DNA of 64,000 nt, from positions 1,550,001 to 1,614,000 of the forward strand of contig JARUPY010000190.1 in the NCBI GenBank assembly GCA_029817715.1. Reading direction: 5' to 3'. The translations under genes and the position numbers were made by a program. This document shows, piece after piece, positions 22,233-33,884 of this stretch (positions are counted from its first letter, which is position 1; each line of letters starts with the position of its first letter). Origin of the DNA: Melastoma dodecandrum. Lineage: Eukaryota; Streptophyta; Magnoliopsida; Myrtales; Melastomataceae. The notes below the pieces were generated by a model. It had not been told where the DNA came from, ran no database searches, and was given only the letters and a program-made list of their open reading frames with translations.

Positions 22233-25200
22233 ATGGCTGCAGCTGTTGTGACTGTCCCGGTTGACGACTTGCTTCGGAGTTTGAGCGAAGAAGGCCTCAT
22301 CACGATGCTCGGTCCTCAATGGCGAGTTGAACCTCAACTCCAAGAGATCCACTACCTCTTGTCTTCCGTTCAGGGGGTCTTGCCCGAGGCAGAAAGGAAG
22401 TTCCCGTATAGCTTTGAGCTGCAGGTTAGGATTAGAGAGCTTAAGGATGCCGTTTATGACGCGGAGGACCTGCTCGAGGATCTGTCCTTGGAGGAACCCT
22501 TGCGGCTGCAGGATGGAAAGCTACGCCGCCTCTTCCGGCATGTAGAAAGTTGTTGGTTCAGATGGAGGATGCGCCGGGAGCTCCGGGCCATCGCAGGGCG
22601 TCTTCGTGGTCTGATAGATCCAGTTATCAGCATCATCTGTAGCATTCCGGCCGAGGTTCAGGAGGTCCTAGAAGCATGCGAGATCCCGTTCGTCGGGAGA
22701 GTCAACGGGAAGGAAAAGCTTATCAGGTTCCTGTTGAATGGAGGCTCGGAAGTTAATTCCGTTGAGGCATTATACGCCCTTCCGGGGTATGGGAAAACCG
22801 CACTTGTTAAGGAGGTGATGAAGGAGGTGATGAAGGAGGTGATGAAGGATTCAGGTGTGAGTGGGTATTTTGATGTTAAAATCTGGGTGAATGTGTCTGC
22901 TCAGTTTGACATGAACAGGGTGGCACAGGAAATCATAGGTAGTCTAAGGGAAGAGGAAGATGAGGAAGAGGGGGAGGTGTTTGGATGGGAGCAGTCAATT
23001 AATCTGTTAGCGAGGCTTCTCGATGATACCAAGAGGTACCTCTTCGTTCTCGACAATATGTCTACCCAAGGTACCCATTCAGAGGGGTGGTGGTTACGCT
23101 TCAGGAGTTTGCTGGAGGGAGGAGTTGCCAGTGGGAGCAAAATCCTCATGACGGTTTCAGACACTTGGGGGTGGAAGCAAAATCCCATCCTGCAGTTCCG
23201 TACTGATCATGTTTTGATTGGACCGATGGATGGGGAAGACGCTGTCGTATTACTAAGGGAAACAGCTTCCCGGGGAAGGGAGGGATATCATAATTTATTC
23301 AACAACCCTGCAATCCTTCAAATCGCGGGACATTTTGTTGATATATGCAGGGGGAATCTGAGGATGATAAAGGCAGTGGGAGGTTACTTGTCCCTCCAAC
23401 CTCCTGCTGTTGAGGATTGGACACGTCTTCTTAACATGCTACGGGATTCTCCAGAGCATGCATTCTCTCTTTTGTTTCGTGGAGGTTATCCGTACGCTGA
23501 TTTAACAAGTCGGATAGGGAAGAGTTGCATCAATCTTCCCCCAAGGATTAAACAGTGCTTCGCCCTCTGTTACTTGTTCCCAAGAGGTCACCCCATCAAC
23601 ACTCATACCCTGGCTGAGCTCTGGATCTCCCTTGGATTTATCAACAATGACCATGACGGAGATGACCGTCGGCCATTGGAGGATATCTCCTACCATTACT
23701 TGGATGTACTGCTCCGGGAAGAGCTGTTCCGAGTTAAGAAATTTGATATTTTTGGGAAGGTAAAATCTGTCACTCTGCATCCCCATGCCCAAGAATTGGC
23801 TTCTTCCATGGCTGGTTGGGAGTCTCTGACTTACCCTCATTATTTCATGAAGGAATTATATGCGCGACAATATGCTCGACATCGATCATTTATATATTAT
23901 GATTCCTATTTAAGGTTCGACAATTTCCTATACGACAAGCTGCGAACCTTTCTTCATTTCGAGGATGACCGTAACAAACTGGAGGAACTATACCACCATC
24001 TCATCCCCATGCTAAACCCCAAGAGAAACGGAGTGCGTGTGTTGGATCTCCATGATGTGAAGGTAGATATCTTGCCGAAAGTTGTTTGGAAGCTGAAGCA
24101 TCTGAGATACCTCGATCTCTCTGGCAACAGTACGCTCCAAATGCTTCCTCCAGCTATCATCCAACTGTTGAGCTTGCAGACCCTCAAGCTCTCGGGTTGC
24201 TCTTCCCTCACGGAATTGCCCCATGAAATGAGTAACTTGTCCGCTCTCAGGCATCTCTACATCGACGGCTGCTGGAAATTGTCTCTCATTCCAAGGGGAC
24301 TCTGCGACTTGAAATGTCTCAACATACTCACCGACTTCATCTTGCCTCCTGATGATTCAAGCAAGAAGGCTGATTCCGCTGACCTCACGGATCTTTGTTG
24401 GCTGAACGATCTCAGAGGAAGCCTCAAAATCAGAAACCTAGGCTGTTATGAAGATGAGCTCGTGGACGAAGGATTGGAAGGATTGCTGCATAAGAAATGT
24501 AATTTGGAGTCCGTTGAACTACGATTCATGAATATGCTGACAGATACATGGTTATTAGAGAAGCTCCAGCCGCACCCGAATCTGAAAGGTTTGAGAATCT
24601 ATGGCTACGGGGGTTCCCAGTTTCCTGAATGGATGGTGCGACTCTCGACTCACTTGCCAAATCTAGTTGAGATTGCGCTGATCGGATGCGAAAATTGCAC
24701 GTGTCTCCCCCTGATTGGCCATCTACCTCATCTGAAGAAGTTGACAATTCAGGGGCTGCCAGATCTCGAACATATGGAGTCAGGTTCAGGACAAAGCATG
24801 CCGGAGGATGCCGATGGTGCACAGCCTTTCGGAAACCTATCTTCATTATGCATCAAGGACTGCATCAAGTTGAACTCCTTGCCAATAATCCCACTTCTCT
24901 TGAAGCTAACTCTGGTGAATGTAAGTGAAGAGTTATTCAGGCATCCTTGTCAACTTCCTACCCTGAAGATTTTACGTCTGGAAAACATTGAGCTTCTCGA
25001 TCACTTGACGGAGGATTGGCTTCGAGGTCTTACCAGTCTCAAGGAACTTCACATTCGAAGCTGCCATTCTCTAGTCTCTTTCTTGCCGGGAATCAGTCTT
25101 CTCGAGAAGCTCGAAACGCTCTTCATCTGGAACTGTAAAGAGCTTGATCTATCCAAGAATGAGCAGGGTAATGTGGCGATTAAACTACAAAGCCTAAAAA

Positions 25201-25478
25201 GCCTGACGATTTACAAAGCCTCGAAACTGGAGCATCTTCCGGATTTTCTATCGCATGTTGCTACTCTGAAATTTCTCTGCATAAGATCATGCTCGAGTCT
25301 GGTGGTGCTACCCGAGTGGATTAAGAACCTCAAGTCACTCGAACTGATTCACTGCCCTCAACTAAAAACCTTGCCAGCCGGGATGCCCGAATCCAGCGAT
25401 GATTACCGCTGGAAGATGAAAATCATAGGCTGCCCGCTTTTGCAAACAGGAAGGATAAAGCCCTCTTTCAAGCTCTGA
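22233..25478 (+). CDS. NLR-A: intact CC-NB-LRR immune receptor, 1081 aa
   Basis: An intronless CNL, the only uninterrupted one here. The start at 22233 is chosen because MAAAVVTVPVDDLL is shared with NLR-B and NLR-C; the frame is open for 30 more codons upstream. Domains are an Rx-type coiled coil (1-150) with DAVYDAEDLLEDL at 72-84 in EDVID position, NB-ARC from about 155, LRRs from about 600. NB motifs deviate from consensus. The P-loop reads ALPGYGKT (182-189) with Ala for the first Gly, kinase-2 reads FVLDN (274-275), the GLPL region reads GNLRMIKAVGGYL, RNBS-D reads CFALCYLFP (C442), and the MHD position reads LHP (515-517). A 12-base unit repeated three times (22809-22844) adds KEVM copies after the P-loop. 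CNLs act in the cytoplasm or at membranes and trigger cell death on effector recognition. Whether this variant binds ATP is uncertain. Confidence 0.9.
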   Translation: MAAAVVTVPVDDLLRSLSEEGLITMLGPQWRVEPQLQEIHYLLSSVQGVLPEAERKFPYSFELQVRIRELKDAVYDAEDLLEDLSLEEPLRLQDGKLRRLFRHVESCWFRWRMRRELRAIAGRLRGLIDPVISIICSIPAEVQEVLEACEIPFVGRVNGKEKLIRFLLNGGSEVNSVEALYALPGYGKTALVKEVMKEVMKEVMKDSGVSGYFDVKIWVNVSAQFDMNRVAQEIIGSLREEEDEEEGEVFGWEQSINLLARLLDDTKRYLFVLDNMSTQGTHSEGWWLRFRSLLEGGVASGSKILMTVSDTWGWKQNPILQFRTDHVLIGPMDGEDAVVLLRETASRGREGYHNLFNNPAILQIAGHFVDICRGNLRMIKAVGGYLSLQPPAVEDWTRLLNMLRDSPEHAFSLLFRGGYPYADLTSRIGKSCINLPPRIKQCFALCYLFPRGHPINTHTLAELWISLGFINNDHDGDDRRPLEDISYHYLDVLLREELFRVKKFDIFGKVKSVTLHPHAQELASSMAGWESLTYPHYFMKELYARQYARHRSFIYYDSYLRFDNFLYDKLRTFLHFEDDRNKLEELYHHLIPMLNPKRNGVRVLDLHDVKVDILPKVVWKLKHLRYLDLSGNSTLQMLPPAIIQLLSLQTLKLSGCSSLTELPHEMSNLSALRHLYIDGCWKLSLIPRGLCDLKCLNILTDFILPPDDSSKKADSADLTDLCWLNDLRGSLKIRNLGCYEDELVDEGLEGLLHKKCNLESVELRFMNMLTDTWLLEKLQPHPNLKGLRIYGYGGSQFPEWMVRLSTHLPNLVEIALIGCENCTCLPLIGHLPHLKKLTIQGLPDLEHMESGSGQSMPEDADGAQPFGNLSSLCIKDCIKLNSLPIIPLLLKLTLVNVSEELFRHPCQLPTLKILRLENIELLDHLTEDWLRGLTSLKELHIRSCHSLVSFLPGISLLEKLETLFIWNCKELDLSKNEQGNVAIKLQSLKSLTIYKASKLEHLPDFLSHVATLKFLCIRSCSSLVVLPEWIKNLKSLELIHCPQLKTLPAGMPESSDDYRWKMKIIGCPLLQTGRIKPSFKL

Positions 25479-25845
25479 AGAGACAACCAAACTCACTCAA
25501 AGGACTTGTTATGCTTGTATTCGTGAAAACAAACCATGCCTGGATGTTCCTTAATTGGATTTGTGCAAACTGATCATAAATAGACAATTTCTTACTTCAT
25601 CACAGTTATTGGCCGTGGGCCACCAACTTCAGATTTCTCACTCACCTACACCATGATCTTTGGAGTCCTTATACTATCCACTCACAGAAAGGAATGTAAC
25701 TAGAAACTCACTATCTCTGTCTCGGAATCACGAGCTGAAAGAGAGGGTTAGATCCAATGGGAATCACGGCCTCTTCCGCAATCAATCAGGAGATAGTCGG
25801 AGAAAATCACCACCCGGAACAGTTTGCAGCCCATATCCAATATAA
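25479..25845. other. 3' flank of NLR-A
   Basis: Non-coding sequence closely matching 56320-56690 after NLR-D. It includes the probable 3' untranslated region (GAGACAACCAAAC directly after the stop in both copies). No separate gene is seen. Confidence 0.6.
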
Positions 25846-26142
25846 GAGCTCAATTCTTCAAAGGATGAGCAAGGCAATGCCATGATGGAAATCCAAAGTC
25901 TAAAAAGCCTGAAGTTCATTGCAGAGTGCCGATACTCTGAGATTCATAAGATCTAGTCCGAGCCTCCCAGCACCTCAGCTAGCATCATTACCCGAAGGTA
26001 CACATCACTGACAGTTGTTGGCTGCACTATCCCAGGAGAGTCCAAAAATGGAACAACAACGGAGAAGGGAATTGAAGAGGAGCCTCTCACATGCTCTAAT
26101 AAACAGATTCATTCAACCATTTACGAAACAAAAGGAGTGATG
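25846..26142 (+). pseudogene. Relic of a second NLR tail (copy 1)
   Basis: Degenerate LRR-end sequence: SSKDEQGNAMMEIQSLKSLK, then TVVGCTIPGESKNG and a charged tail EEEPLTCSNK. It aligns with the end of NLR-C (KDEQGNVVTELQGLKSL, KKLTVVGCPLLES) and not with the end of NLR-A. It therefore derives from a different NLR that once lay downstream. Several frame breaks and gaps show long decay. Confidence 0.7.
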
Positions 26143-26599
26143 GGATTTGTTTAAGATTTTCATTTTTTGAAAAGAAAAGCCAAATTTTCCCAAGGCTAAG
26201 ATTTTTGTCGAGTGAAATTAAATTAATGCAAACTATTTTTGGCTACCACAAGCATCGCTTCAAAGACCATACGCCAACCGCTCATAAATTTGGAAATGCG
26301 AGAGAGGACTAAAAACTACGGGAAGCTACTTCTTTTACCATTGATATAAACTCAAATTTAGTAGCCAGTGAAGACAGAGAAGAGCAAGCCTGAACTTTTT
26401 AAAGATATTGCAGAATAACATCTGACGAAATATCAGTACTCCGTCTCGATTACTCCATCGATGAGGCCGAATTCCATAGTTTGAATAGCATGCCACAGGA
26501 AGGAAAATATCAAGAACGAGAGAAACAAAGGGCTCTTTGATGAAACATTATTCGAGCATTCGGCATGGCGTATCGCATCCCTTCTCTCCTCCAACAAGC
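26143..26599. other. Spacer with retrotransposon-free 'empty site'
   Basis: Non-coding sequence matching 57030-57439 plus 62758-62799. At 26559-26563 it carries a single TTCGG, the site that is duplicated around the copia element at 57440-62757 in the paralogous block. Confidence 0.7.
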
Positions 26600-27418
26600 A
26601 GGAAGTTCCCGTATAGCTTTGAGTTGCAGCAGAGTATTAGAGAGCTTAAGAATGTCGTTTATGACGCGGAGGACCTGCTCGAGGATCTGTCCTTGGAGGA
26701 ACCCTTGCGCCTGCTGGATGGAAAGCTACGCCTCCTCTTCTGGCATGTAGAAAGTTGTTGGTTCGGATGGAGGATGCGCCGGGAGCTTCGGGCCAGCGCA
26801 GGGCGTCTTCGAGGTCTGATAGATCTAGTTATTGGCATCATCCGTAGCATTCCGGCCGAGGTTCAGGAGGTCCTAGAAGCACGCGAGATCCCGTTTGTCG
26901 GGAGAGTCAACGAGAAGGTAGAGCTTATCAGATTCCTGTTGGATGGAGGCTCGGCCACCACGATAGTAGACAGCATTATGGGGGGAGGGAAAACCGCACT
27001 TGTTCAGGAGGTGATGAAGGACTCAGGGGTGAGTGGGTATTTTGATGAAAGTCTGGGTGAATGTGTCTGCTGCTCCTTTGACACGAACAGGGCGGCACAG
27101 GAAATCATAGGTAGTCTAAGGGAAGAGGAAGATGAGGAAGAGGGGGAGGTGTTTGGATGGGCGCAGTCAATTCATCTGTTACCGAGGCTTCTCGATGATA
27201 CCAAGAGTTACCTCTTCGTTCTCGACAATATGTCTTTCAGCGATTTGGTTTCAGAGGTGTGGTGGTTACGCTTCAGGAGTTTGCTGGAAGGAGTTGCCAG
27301 TGGGAGCAAAATCCTCATGACGGTTTTAGACATTTGGGCGTTGGAAAATCCCATCCTACACATATCATACAAGCTGCTCGCCCAATCTACAATGTCAGTC
27401 ATTCATGTTCTTACATGA
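26600..27418 (+). pseudogene. NLR fragment E (partial CC and NB-ARC)
   Basis: Homology to the NLRs begins in mid coiled coil (KFPYSFELQQSIRELKNVVY) and covers DAEDLLEDL, the linker and NB-ARC up to SGSKILMTVLDIWALENPIL. It then runs into unrelated sequence and stops at 27418. The P-loop region reads SIMGGGKT. Paired small indels between 27040 and 27075 change about 12 residues (ESLGECVCC in place of VKIWVNVS) and return to frame. It lacks the family start, half of NB-ARC and all LRRs. It ends tail to tail with the CCCH gene, whose stop codon lies 70 bases further on. A near copy is fragment F at 62800-63612. Confidence 0.85.
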
Positions 27419-28347
27419 AACGCTCCCCATTACGCCACCGAACACAAAAGAAGAGGTCTCTATCTGTCCGTAGACTGGTGCCTCTTCACTCGGCATCGTC
27501 GATCCAATCGCCATATATGCGGCTGATCATATCAGGACCCTTCCACTTCTGATGGGTCCTCTGGCCTGGCCAATGGAGTACTAACATTGGCCTCTGAGAC
27601 GGGACTCCGGCGTGGTAAACGTCCGAGTGAGGGACCAAGGGAACTGGTGTGGCCGCTGAATCTGCAGTTGATTTCAGAGCAGCCCCTGCCTGTTTCTGGT
27701 CCAGTGGTGCGGAGGAAGGATCTCGACCATCGTTTTCTACCAGCTCGCCGCCATATCGGTGGAGTTCTGTTGTTCAGTGAGTTGCAACAAGGAAATCAGT
27801 CGCTCCTCCGGCAGGTAAAAGCAAAATATAGTGAAAAAAGAGACTCAATTCCACTTCATCGGAGAATCAAAATAACAAGAAGCAACAGCTCAGCTATCTA
27901 CGCTTGCAAGGCTCATATTACCAGCACTTCGTCTGACATGAACATCGTTGTCAACTATGCAAGAGTAAATAAATTAATTCTTTGCCAAAACATCAACGAA
28001 TCATGGTCCAATGTGAAAACGGAAATCAATTATGATGTGATTATCATCTCCAGGAGCGAGAAGACCAGATTCCTTGTCATGTGAAATCCATTGTATTGGC
28101 GAAATGGAAATTGTCAGGCTCTACGCTTACAGAGGAGCCAGTTGTAACAGCCAAACCAAAAAGTAAACAAGAAAATACTTTTGGTCCAAACAAGTGACAA
28201 TTGACATTGAATTTCCATAATTCCATTCCAATCATTAGAAGCATGTAACGTTAGTAACGGGAATGAACATGGATGAACAAAGCTGTACCAACATCAAACT
28301 ATCCAACACTTTGCTAAAGCTAACAGTAATCATGGCTCCTTTACCAG

Positions 28348-28352
28348 GACAA
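28348..28352. repeat. Target-site duplication GACAA (with 36623-36627)
   Basis: GACAA precedes the TGATGGG end of one LTR and follows the ACTAACA end of the other at 36623-36627. Confidence 0.92.
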
Positions 28353-29904
28353 TGATGGGTTTCCACCGGGCGCAGCGGAAGCTCGTTTCTTAAAATACTG
28401 TTCGAAACACAGTCCCGGATCTTGTGATACGTATAAATCGAATAGTACGTTAAATGAAACATACCTCGTTGTTGCGAATGCGAGCTTCAAGAGTCCCAAC
28501 CGTGACCCTTCTAGAAGTATCCACGCACACAAGACACGGACACGACAATCTCCAATTGATGCTAGTCCTCGGAGACTTCGTAACTCTCGGAAGCCTTTTG
28601 TTAAGAAGGAACTAAGCCGAGCAAATCTTCGTTTCTGACTCACACACTCTCTGTGCAAGCCGAACGTTTTAATTTATAAGGTAAGATTACTTACCATAGA
28701 GGGTACCGTCATTTCAATTTATCAATTGAAATTAATTCAATTCATAACACGTAGCAAAGCTACGAAATTGGCTGCCTATCTAATTTCAATAGGTTAGATT
28801 AAAATAATAATATAATATTATAATAATATAATGATATAATAATATAATATAATATAATAATAATTAATTATTATAATTATATTATTATAGCCTACAACTT
28901 AGACATATTTGATCAACTTAAATCCAACACTAGGATTTATTGCTTCCGAATATTTCAGAATAAATTTGTAGTCCAACAAATTTTAATTCTGGAAATTTAT
29001 AATTCTAATATTCATTAGAATTAAATAACAATGTCTGTGTCTACGTGCTTTTGCGTGCGACCCTCTAGGTTCTATATACGAAGGCAGTGTACATCCATAC
29101 ATAGACTGAGGTAACCGTCTAGCAACAGTTTTCAGTCACCCAACGTAATAGAATATTGGTCATGAACCAAAACCACTATGAACCGATTACTGTGTAATTC
29201 AATCTCTTCATCTCACCGACATCCCGATTAATTCAGTACATCATGCGTCATCACTGAATTAATCGTTTTACTTGATTTCTGAGATATAATAGATCTTAAC
29301 TTGAATGATAAACATTCCTCCACGGCCGTGTATTTAAAATCACTAATATCTCAATCAAGAGGCCAGGATGTCAACTCTCTAATCCAAGAGAGCGATGAAT
29401 CCTATATTGACTCAACACTATCCTCTCTACGCTTCGCTGCACACCCAATAACCGTATTACTCACAATCCGATTAAAGACTGCTTTTAACGGCATCAAAGT
29501 GAACAACTCCACGCATAGAATAAATGGAGGTCTCAAGTCAGGAGATCAGTTACACTCGTTCAACAAGAGAAGTGACCAATGACACTTAATATGTGGTATT
29601 CTCTATAAACGGGTCGAGTCCAGTGTACCATAAACTTAGGCACCCCCGAGTATAACTTGAATATCCATTCCTTTGTCTAACTCGACCTTAGTTATACTCG
29701 GCGTTGATCTAGATGTTTATGTCCCATCTAAACATCTATCCGATCAAGGACAATGCTAGATTGACAAATAATCAATCTATGGGACTTTACCGTAAAGTTA
29801 ATTACGAGCAGAAAAGTAATTAATAAACAGTAAATACTTGCCTTTATTAACAACTATTCACATATATTACAAAGTGTCTTGGCACATACGTGCACACACT
29901 AACA
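28353..29904 (-). repeat. 3' LTR of the intronic copia element
   Basis: Begins TGATGGGTTTCC and ends CACTAACA, repeated at 35086-36622. It contains an AATAAT/ATAATA microsatellite around 28800-28890. It borders the polypurine tract at 29905-29916. Confidence 0.92.
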
Positions 29905-29916
29905 ATCTCCCACTTG
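29905..29916 (-). other. Polypurine tract of the intronic copia element
   Basis: On the element's strand the sequence is AAGTGGGAGAT directly before the 3' LTR, the usual copia plus-strand primer. Confidence 0.8.
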
Positions 29917-29918
29917 CA

Positions 29919-32900
29919 CTATTGCCAAGCACTATGAACTCTCAGTCCTAGGCCCCTCACATGGGACTCATGTTTCTGCTGAGGTAAGGCCTTAGTGAGT
30001 GGATCTGCGATATTCTCGCTAGTGTCTACTTTACTTACCAACACATCACCCCTCTGAACTATTTCTCTGAGGATGTGATATTTCCGCAGTACATGCTTAG
30101 ATCGCTGGTGAGACCTTGGTTCCTTTGCCTGTGCTATGGCAGCATTGTTGTCACAGTATAGTAGTATTGGACCATGACTACTAGGAACCACTTCAAGTTC
30201 TGTCATAAAATTCTTGATCCAAACAGCTTCTTTTGACGCTTCTGAAGCTGCTATGTACTCGGACTCTGCTGTAGAATCCGCAACTGTTTCTTGCTTTGAA
30301 CTTTTCCAGCAAACAGCTGCTCCATTTAGACAAAATACGTAACCCAGCTGCGATTTCAGATCGTCACGATCTGTCTGGAAACTGGCGTCAGTATATCCTC
30401 TGACAACCAATTCCTCATCTCCTCCATAGACCAAGAACATATCTTTTGTTCTTCTTAGATACTTGAGGATAGTTTTGACTGCTGTCCAATGACCCTCTCC
30501 AGGATCACCCTGATATCTACTTGTCATGCTCAAAGCATACGATACATCAGGTCTTGTACATATCATAGCATACATGATGGATCCAATAGCCGAAGCATAT
30601 GGTATCTTACCCATTCTATTTCTCTCCTCTAGTGTCTGTGGACACATCGCCATGGAGAGTTGTATACCATGTGACAGTGGCAACAATCCTCTCTTGGAAT
30701 CTTGCATATTGAATCTCTTTAGTACCTTGTCAATATATGTACTTTGACTTAGCCCAACCAGTCTTCTTTGTCGATCTCGGTATATTCTAATACCTAAGAT
30801 ATAAGTCGCTTCCCCAAGATCCTTCATTGCAAAACACTTATTCAGCCAATCTTTAGTAGATTCTTGGCTGAACTTATCATTTCCAACAAGAAGTATATCG
30901 TCAACATACAGCACTAGGAAGACAATACTGCTCCCACTAACCTTCTTGTAAACGCAAGGTTCATCTGGATTCTTGATGAAGCCAAAATCCTTAACCGCTT
31001 CATCAAATCTTATGTTCCAGCTCCGAGAAGCTTGCTTTAATCCATAAATGGATCTCTTCAGCTTACATACTTTATCTGTATTCTCGGACATTATAAAACC
31101 AGGAGGTTGTACCATGTACACTTCCTCCTCTAGCTTTCCGTTTAAGAAAGCAATTTTAACGTCCATTTGCCAGATCTCGTAATCCTTGTAAGCTGCAATA
31201 GCAAGTAAAATCCGAATAGACTTCAGCATTGCAACTGGCGAAAATGTTTCATCATAGTCGATCCCTTGACGTTGAGTGAAACCTTTTGCCACTAGCCTTG
31301 CTTTATAGGTATTAACATTCCCATCCATGTCGATCTTCTTCTTGAAGACCCACTTGCATCCAATAGGTTTTATCCCAATTGGTGCATCTACTAACTCCCA
31401 AACTTGGTTGGTATACATGGAGTCCATTTCAGAATTCATGGCATCTAGCCATTTCTCGGAATCTATTGAAGCAACTTCTTCCTCATAAGTCAACGGTTCG
31501 TCGTTCTCGACAAGTAGTACATCTTCATGTTGTGTTATAATCCACCCATATCTCTCGGATTCTCGATGTACTCTCGTAGACTTACGTATATCTTGCGTTT
31601 CTTGAACATGTTCTGGTAATGGAGTCACTTGTACTTGTGGTACCATCTCCATATCTAATTGTTCATTTTCCAACCTGTCTGTAGTGTCTGAAATTTCTTC
31701 CAAACTTATTTTACTCCCACTACCCCTTTTAGAAATAAATTCTCTTTCTAAGAAGGTAGCATATCGAGCAATAATAACTTTGTGCTCACTTGGAAGATAA
31801 AAATAGTATCCCTTTGTTTCTTTGGGATAACCTACAAACATACACTTGATGGATCTTGCTGCAAGCTTATCAGAACTATCGTTCTTCACATAAGCATCGC
31901 AACCCCATATCTTGAGATAAGACAAGTTTGGCTTCTTTCCAAACCATAACTCAAATGGTGTCTTATCTGCAGCTTTGGTTGGAACTCGGTTAAGCATGTA
32001 TGCTGCTGTTTCTAAGGCATAGCCCCAAAATGATAATGGAAGACTTGCATGACTCATCATTGATCTAACCATATCCATGAGTGTGCGGTTTCTCCTTTCT
32101 GAAACACCATTCCATTCTGGCGTTCGAGGAGGTGTGAGTTGTGAAATTATGCCACACTCCTTGAGGTAATCAATGAATTCTTGACTAAGATACTCGCCCC
32201 CTCGATCACTTCGAAGGATCTTAATCTTCTTGTCAAGTTGGTTTTCTACTTCATTCTTAAACTCCTTAAACTTTTCAAGAGTTTCTGACTTTTGCCGCAT
32301 TAAATAGATATATCCATATCTGCTAAAATCATCGGTAAAAGTCACGAAGTAGATATAAGCTCCTCTGGCCTGAACTGACAATGGTCCACACACATCACTG
32401 TGTATGAGTTCTAGCAGTTCATTCGCTCTTTCTCCAATCTTGGAAAAAGGCTTCTTGGTCATCTTTCCTTGTAAACAAGCTTCGCATGTATCTATGGATT
32501 CTAATTCAAATGAATCCAAATACCCATCATTGAGTAACTTAGCAATGCGCTTCTCGTTTATATGACCAAGTCTACAATGCCAAAGGTAAGTTGGGTTTGA
32601 GTCACACGATTTCTGTTTCTTATTCTCGATGCAATGTACCGGCTCATGTAAGTTTAAAACATACAAACCATTGTTTAAAGATCCGTTTCCATAGAAAACA
32701 TCATCTAGATAAAAGGAACACATCTTGTCCTTAAATTTAAAAACAAAACCCTGGGTGTCTAAACTGGACACCGAGATGATGTTCTTAGAAAAACTTGGAA
32801 CATAACAACAGTTTTCTAGTTTCAAAACAAGTCCACTGGGCAAACTTATTTTATAAGTCCCTACAGCTAATACAGCTACTCTTGCTCCATTAGCCACTCG

Positions 32901-33884
32901 TAGGTCCATCTCGCCCTTGGACAACCGTCTGCATTCATTTAATCCCTGTAGGTCCACACAAATATGAGAACTACATCCTGAATCTAGGACCCATGAGGAT
33001 GAAACAGAAAAATTACATTCAATCATAAAAATACCTGAAGCACCTGCCCCACTAGTATTTTTCTTTTGAAAGAAGTAACAATTCTTCTTCCAGTGGCCTT
33101 TCTTGCCACAGTGAAAGCATATAGCTTCCTTCTCATCAGATTGGGGAATCTGTTGGCCTTTCTTCAGTTTGGGCTTTTGGCCCGGGTAAGCAGACATATT
33201 TGATTTCTTGACCTTGGGGTTGAACTTCCCCTTGCTCATTCTCTTGTTGGTATTTCTCACCAACATTGCATTTGAAACAGTCTTCTGTTTCATGTCTTTC
33301 TCTGCTGTCTTGAGCATGGTCAACAGATCGGCAAGACTCTTCTCCATGTTGTTCATATTAAAGTTCATCACGAACGGAGCAAACGATGGAGGCAGGGAAC
33401 ACAAAATGGCATCAACAGCCAAATGAGTATCCATCTTGGAACCCAAACTTGCGAGCTTCTCTATGTACCCTATCATCTTGAGTACATGAGGCCCGACAGG
33501 GTTCCCTTCCTGCAATTTCATTTCGAAAAACGCTCAAGAGATTTCAAATCTCTCAGTCCTTGCACTTTCTTGGAAGAGCTCGCGCAAATGGATATCAATC
33601 TCCCTAGCGCTCATATTCTCATGTTGCTTCTGCAACTCAGGTGACATTGCAGATAACATGAGACATTGCACATCAATGGCATCTTCCACATAATGGTCAT
33701 AAATGATTCGATCTGCTTCTTGAGTGTCTGCATTTGGCATTGCCGGTGGCTCAAAATCTAGTACATGAAACTTTCTCTCTTGTTTCAGTACAATTTTGAG
33801 CTTTCGATACCAGTCCAGGTAGTTTGGTCCTTGGAGGATATTTTCTTTCTCCAAAATACTTCGCAGCGATAGGTTTGTCGACAT
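29919..33884 (-). pseudogene. gag-pol of the intronic copia element with one in-frame stop
   Basis: The frame opens at 33884 (MSTNLSLRSILEKENILQG), meets TGA at 33534-33536, and continues in the same frame without a break to 29919, where the 1200-codon part ends. Motifs are the zinc knuckle CFHCGKKGHWKKNC, protease WVLDSGCSSHIC, pre-integrase LWHCRLGHINEKR, integrase FTDDFSRYGYIYL and RSDRGGEY, RT YVDDILLVGND, RNase H TDASFQTDRDD and YCDNNAAIAQ, and the tail NIADPLTKALPQ. The protease and RT catalytic residues look intact. The single stop about 116 codons into gag is the only defect seen. Confidence 0.9.

Noticed and set aside
22454..22645. A conserved 63-codon antisense frame recurring in NLR-A, B, C, D, E and F (also 26659-26850, 39333-39524, 45750-45941, 53340-53531, 62748-63050)
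   Set aside because: Its conservation follows from the conserved sense strand. The translation is low-complexity Arg/Ser with no motif and no start context, so it is a shadow of the coiled-coil coding sequence.
27587..28084. 165-codon + strand frame
   Set aside because: It is antisense to the CCCH last exon, whose minus-strand translation has the conserved ELHRYGG and matching splice phase.
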